NCBI GenBank assembly: GCA_021199475.1
Contig: JAJQHZ010000022.1
Span: 1-64,000 of the forward strand
DNA length: 64,000 nucleotides
Direction of reading: 5' to 3'
Origin: Lachnospiraceae bacterium
Lineage (GTDB): Bacteria > Bacillota > Clostridia > Lachnospirales > Lachnospiraceae
Both the position numbers and the translations under genes were made by a program. Below are positions 62,767 through 64,000 of this stretch, one piece after another. Numbering within the stretch: position 1 is the stretch's first letter; each line of letters opens with the position of its first letter. The notes under the pieces are model-generated. The model saw nothing but the letters and a program-made list of their open reading frames with translations. It was not told where the DNA came from and searched no databases.

Positions 62767-64000
62767 CTACTCTTCATCGGAATTGTCATCTTCGCCCATG
62801 ATAGAATCGTCTTCAGCGAAGTCATCCGCCATTTCCTCAGTCGGATCAAACGACTCTTCATCTCCGAATTCATCAAATGCAGGATCATCATCCTCCGCTT
62901 CCGGCGACCCGGTCTTCTGACCTTCCAATTCCGGATTATCGAAATCCGCCTCTGCAGGCTGATCCTCCGTATTTTCCGGCTTCATTGTCTCCACAGCATC
63001 GGAAGTCACATCCTCCGTCAGCTCGCCAAACGTAAGCTCGCTGGTACCGTCAAGCGGTTCGTCGTCATCCTCTTCTTCCAGAAGCATCTGCTCATATTCA
63101 TAGTCATCGGTGCCGGAGGTATCGATGGCTACGTTGCGGTAACGCTTCATGCCAGTACCGGCCGGAATCAGCTTACCGATGATCACGTTCTCCTTCAGTC
63201 CGACCAGAGGGTCGACCTTGCCCTTGATGGCTGCCTCCGTCAGTACCTTCGTCGTTTCCTGGAAGGATGCTGCTGAGAGGAAGGAATTTGTTGCCAGAGA
63301 AGCCTTCGTGATACCAAGCATGATTCGTTTGCCTTCCGCCGGCTCTTTGCCTTCCGCAATCATCTGTGCATTCTTATCCTCGTATTCCAGAATATCAACC
63401 ATGCTGCCCGGCAGGAAATCCGTATCTCCATTGTTATCAATGCGAACCTTCTTAAGCATCTGGCGCACAATAACCTCAATGTGCTTATCATTGATTTCTA
63501 CACCCTGCAGGCGGTATACACGCTGTACTTCGCGCAGCATATAGTCCTGTACGGCATCGACACCCTTAATTTTAAGAATATCATGCGGGTTCACACTACC
63601 TTCCGTCAGCTCGTCGCCGGCCTCCAGATAAGTTCCGTCCACCGGCTTAATGCGGGAGCCATAAGGAATCAGGTAGGTCTTTGACTCTCCGGTCTCTTCA
63701 TTGGTCACCACAATCTCGCGCTTCTTCTTTGTATCGCGCAGAGACGCCATACCGGCAATTTCCGTAATAATCGCAAGGCCCTTCGGCTTTCTTGCCTCAA
63801 AAAGCTCCTCAACACGAGGAAGACCCTGTGTGATATCACCGCCGGCCACGCCGCCGGTATGGAACGTACGCATCGTCAGCTGAGTACCCGGCTCACCGAT
63901 CGACTGTGCCGCGATAATACCGACAGACTCACCGACCTGCACCGGTTCACCAGTCGCCATGTTTGCGCCATAGCACTTGGAGCAGATCCCGATGTGAGAG
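62767..64000 (-). CDS. rpoC: RNA polymerase subunit beta-prime, C-terminal part (5' end outside window)
   Basis: The frame is open to the window edge; the coding upstream of the track's first Met reads [10 protein letters not shown], the C-x2-C of the second zinc site. Next come [22 protein letters not shown] and [11 protein letters not shown], the bridge-helix and trigger-loop region, and [16 protein letters not shown]. The final conserved block is [21 protein letters not shown]. After it, the last ~100 residues form a very acidic tail (D/E, few hydrophobics). About 410 codons are visible, so it is partial. Confidence 0.97.
   Translation of the reverse strand, partial: SHIGICSKCYGANMATGEPVQVGESVGIIAAQSIGEPGTQLTMRTFHTGGVAGGDITQGLPRVEELFEARKPKGLAIITEIAGMASLRDTKKKREIVVTNEETGESKTYLIPYGSRIKPVDGTYLEAGDELTEGSVNPHDILKIKGVDAVQDYMLREVQRVYRLQGVEINDKHIEVIVRQMLKKVRIDNNGDTDFLPGSMVDILEYEDKNAQMIAEGKEPAEGKRIMLGITKASLATNSFLSAASFQETTKVLTEAAIKGKVDPLVGLKENVIIGKLIPAGTGMKRYRNVAIDTSGTDDYEYEQMLLEEEDDDEPLDGTSELTFGELTEDVTSDAVETMKPENTEDQPAEADFDNPELEGQKTGSPEAEDDDPAFDEFGDEESFDPTEEMADDFAEDDSIMGEDDNSDEE

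Overview
The window reads as chromosome of an anaerobic, Gram-positive member of the Clostridia, most likely Lachnospiraceae-like. Support comes from a six-cysteine SCIFF peptide with its radical-SAM maturase, an Rnf complex in clostridial gene order, a cmk-ispH-rpsA cluster, AGGAGG-type ribosome sites, strong TTGACA-17-TATAAT promoters and near-balanced base composition. No species is claimed. The calls come from reading the translations and motifs; no database search was run.

Layout: (1) 1-9 kb, mostly minus strand: rpsA/ispH/cmk, a flavoprotein of the HI0933 (BaiN) family, a two-component system, tmRNA, a diguanylate cyclase and a small acidic protein. (2) 9.2-12.7 kb, plus strand: tyrA and aroA, then a small alarmone synthetase. 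(3) 12.7-27.2 kb, minus strand: a secreted protein, pnp, rpsO, pgeF, yraN, rnhB, three signal peptidase I paralogues around rbgA, rplS, trmD, rimM, khpA, rpsP, ffh, ylxM and an AlkD-like protein. (4) 27.4-32.2 kb: tuf, fusA, rpsG, rpsL (str cluster). (5) 32.4-46.8 kb: a YczE-like membrane protein, lysA, an LTA-synthase-like sulfatase, a rhomboid-like protein, leuS, recJ, secDF and the SCIFF pair. (6) 46.9-59.1 kb: an electron-transfer island. (7) 59.1-64 kb: an EF-G paralogue, a VanZ-family protein and the 3' part of rpoC.

The island is the most interesting part. A Tat-exported flavoprotein reductase (one FMN-attachment motif plus an FAD domain) and an AraC regulator lie on the minus strand. 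They diverge from a plus-strand run of tatB-like, tatA, tatC, a 756-aa exported protein with five FMN-binding domains, and rnfC, a fused rnfD-rnfG, rnfE, rnfA and rnfB. Together the set carries eight predicted covalent flavin sites. The inferred scheme is that Rnf moves electrons from ferredoxin or NADH across the membrane, the five-flavin protein relays them outside, and the reductase uses an unidentified acceptor. The flavin transferase ApbE is not in the window.

Two patterns recur across the window. Many conserved enzymes carry hydrophilic low-complexity inserts that their families normally lack: HI0933-type, AroA, PgeF, TrmD, RimM, AlkD-like, LTA synthase, RecJ and ScfB. Several intergenic gaps are filled with nested palindromes (about 21.3, 37.6, 46.8 and 62.6 kb) that look like dispersed structured elements.
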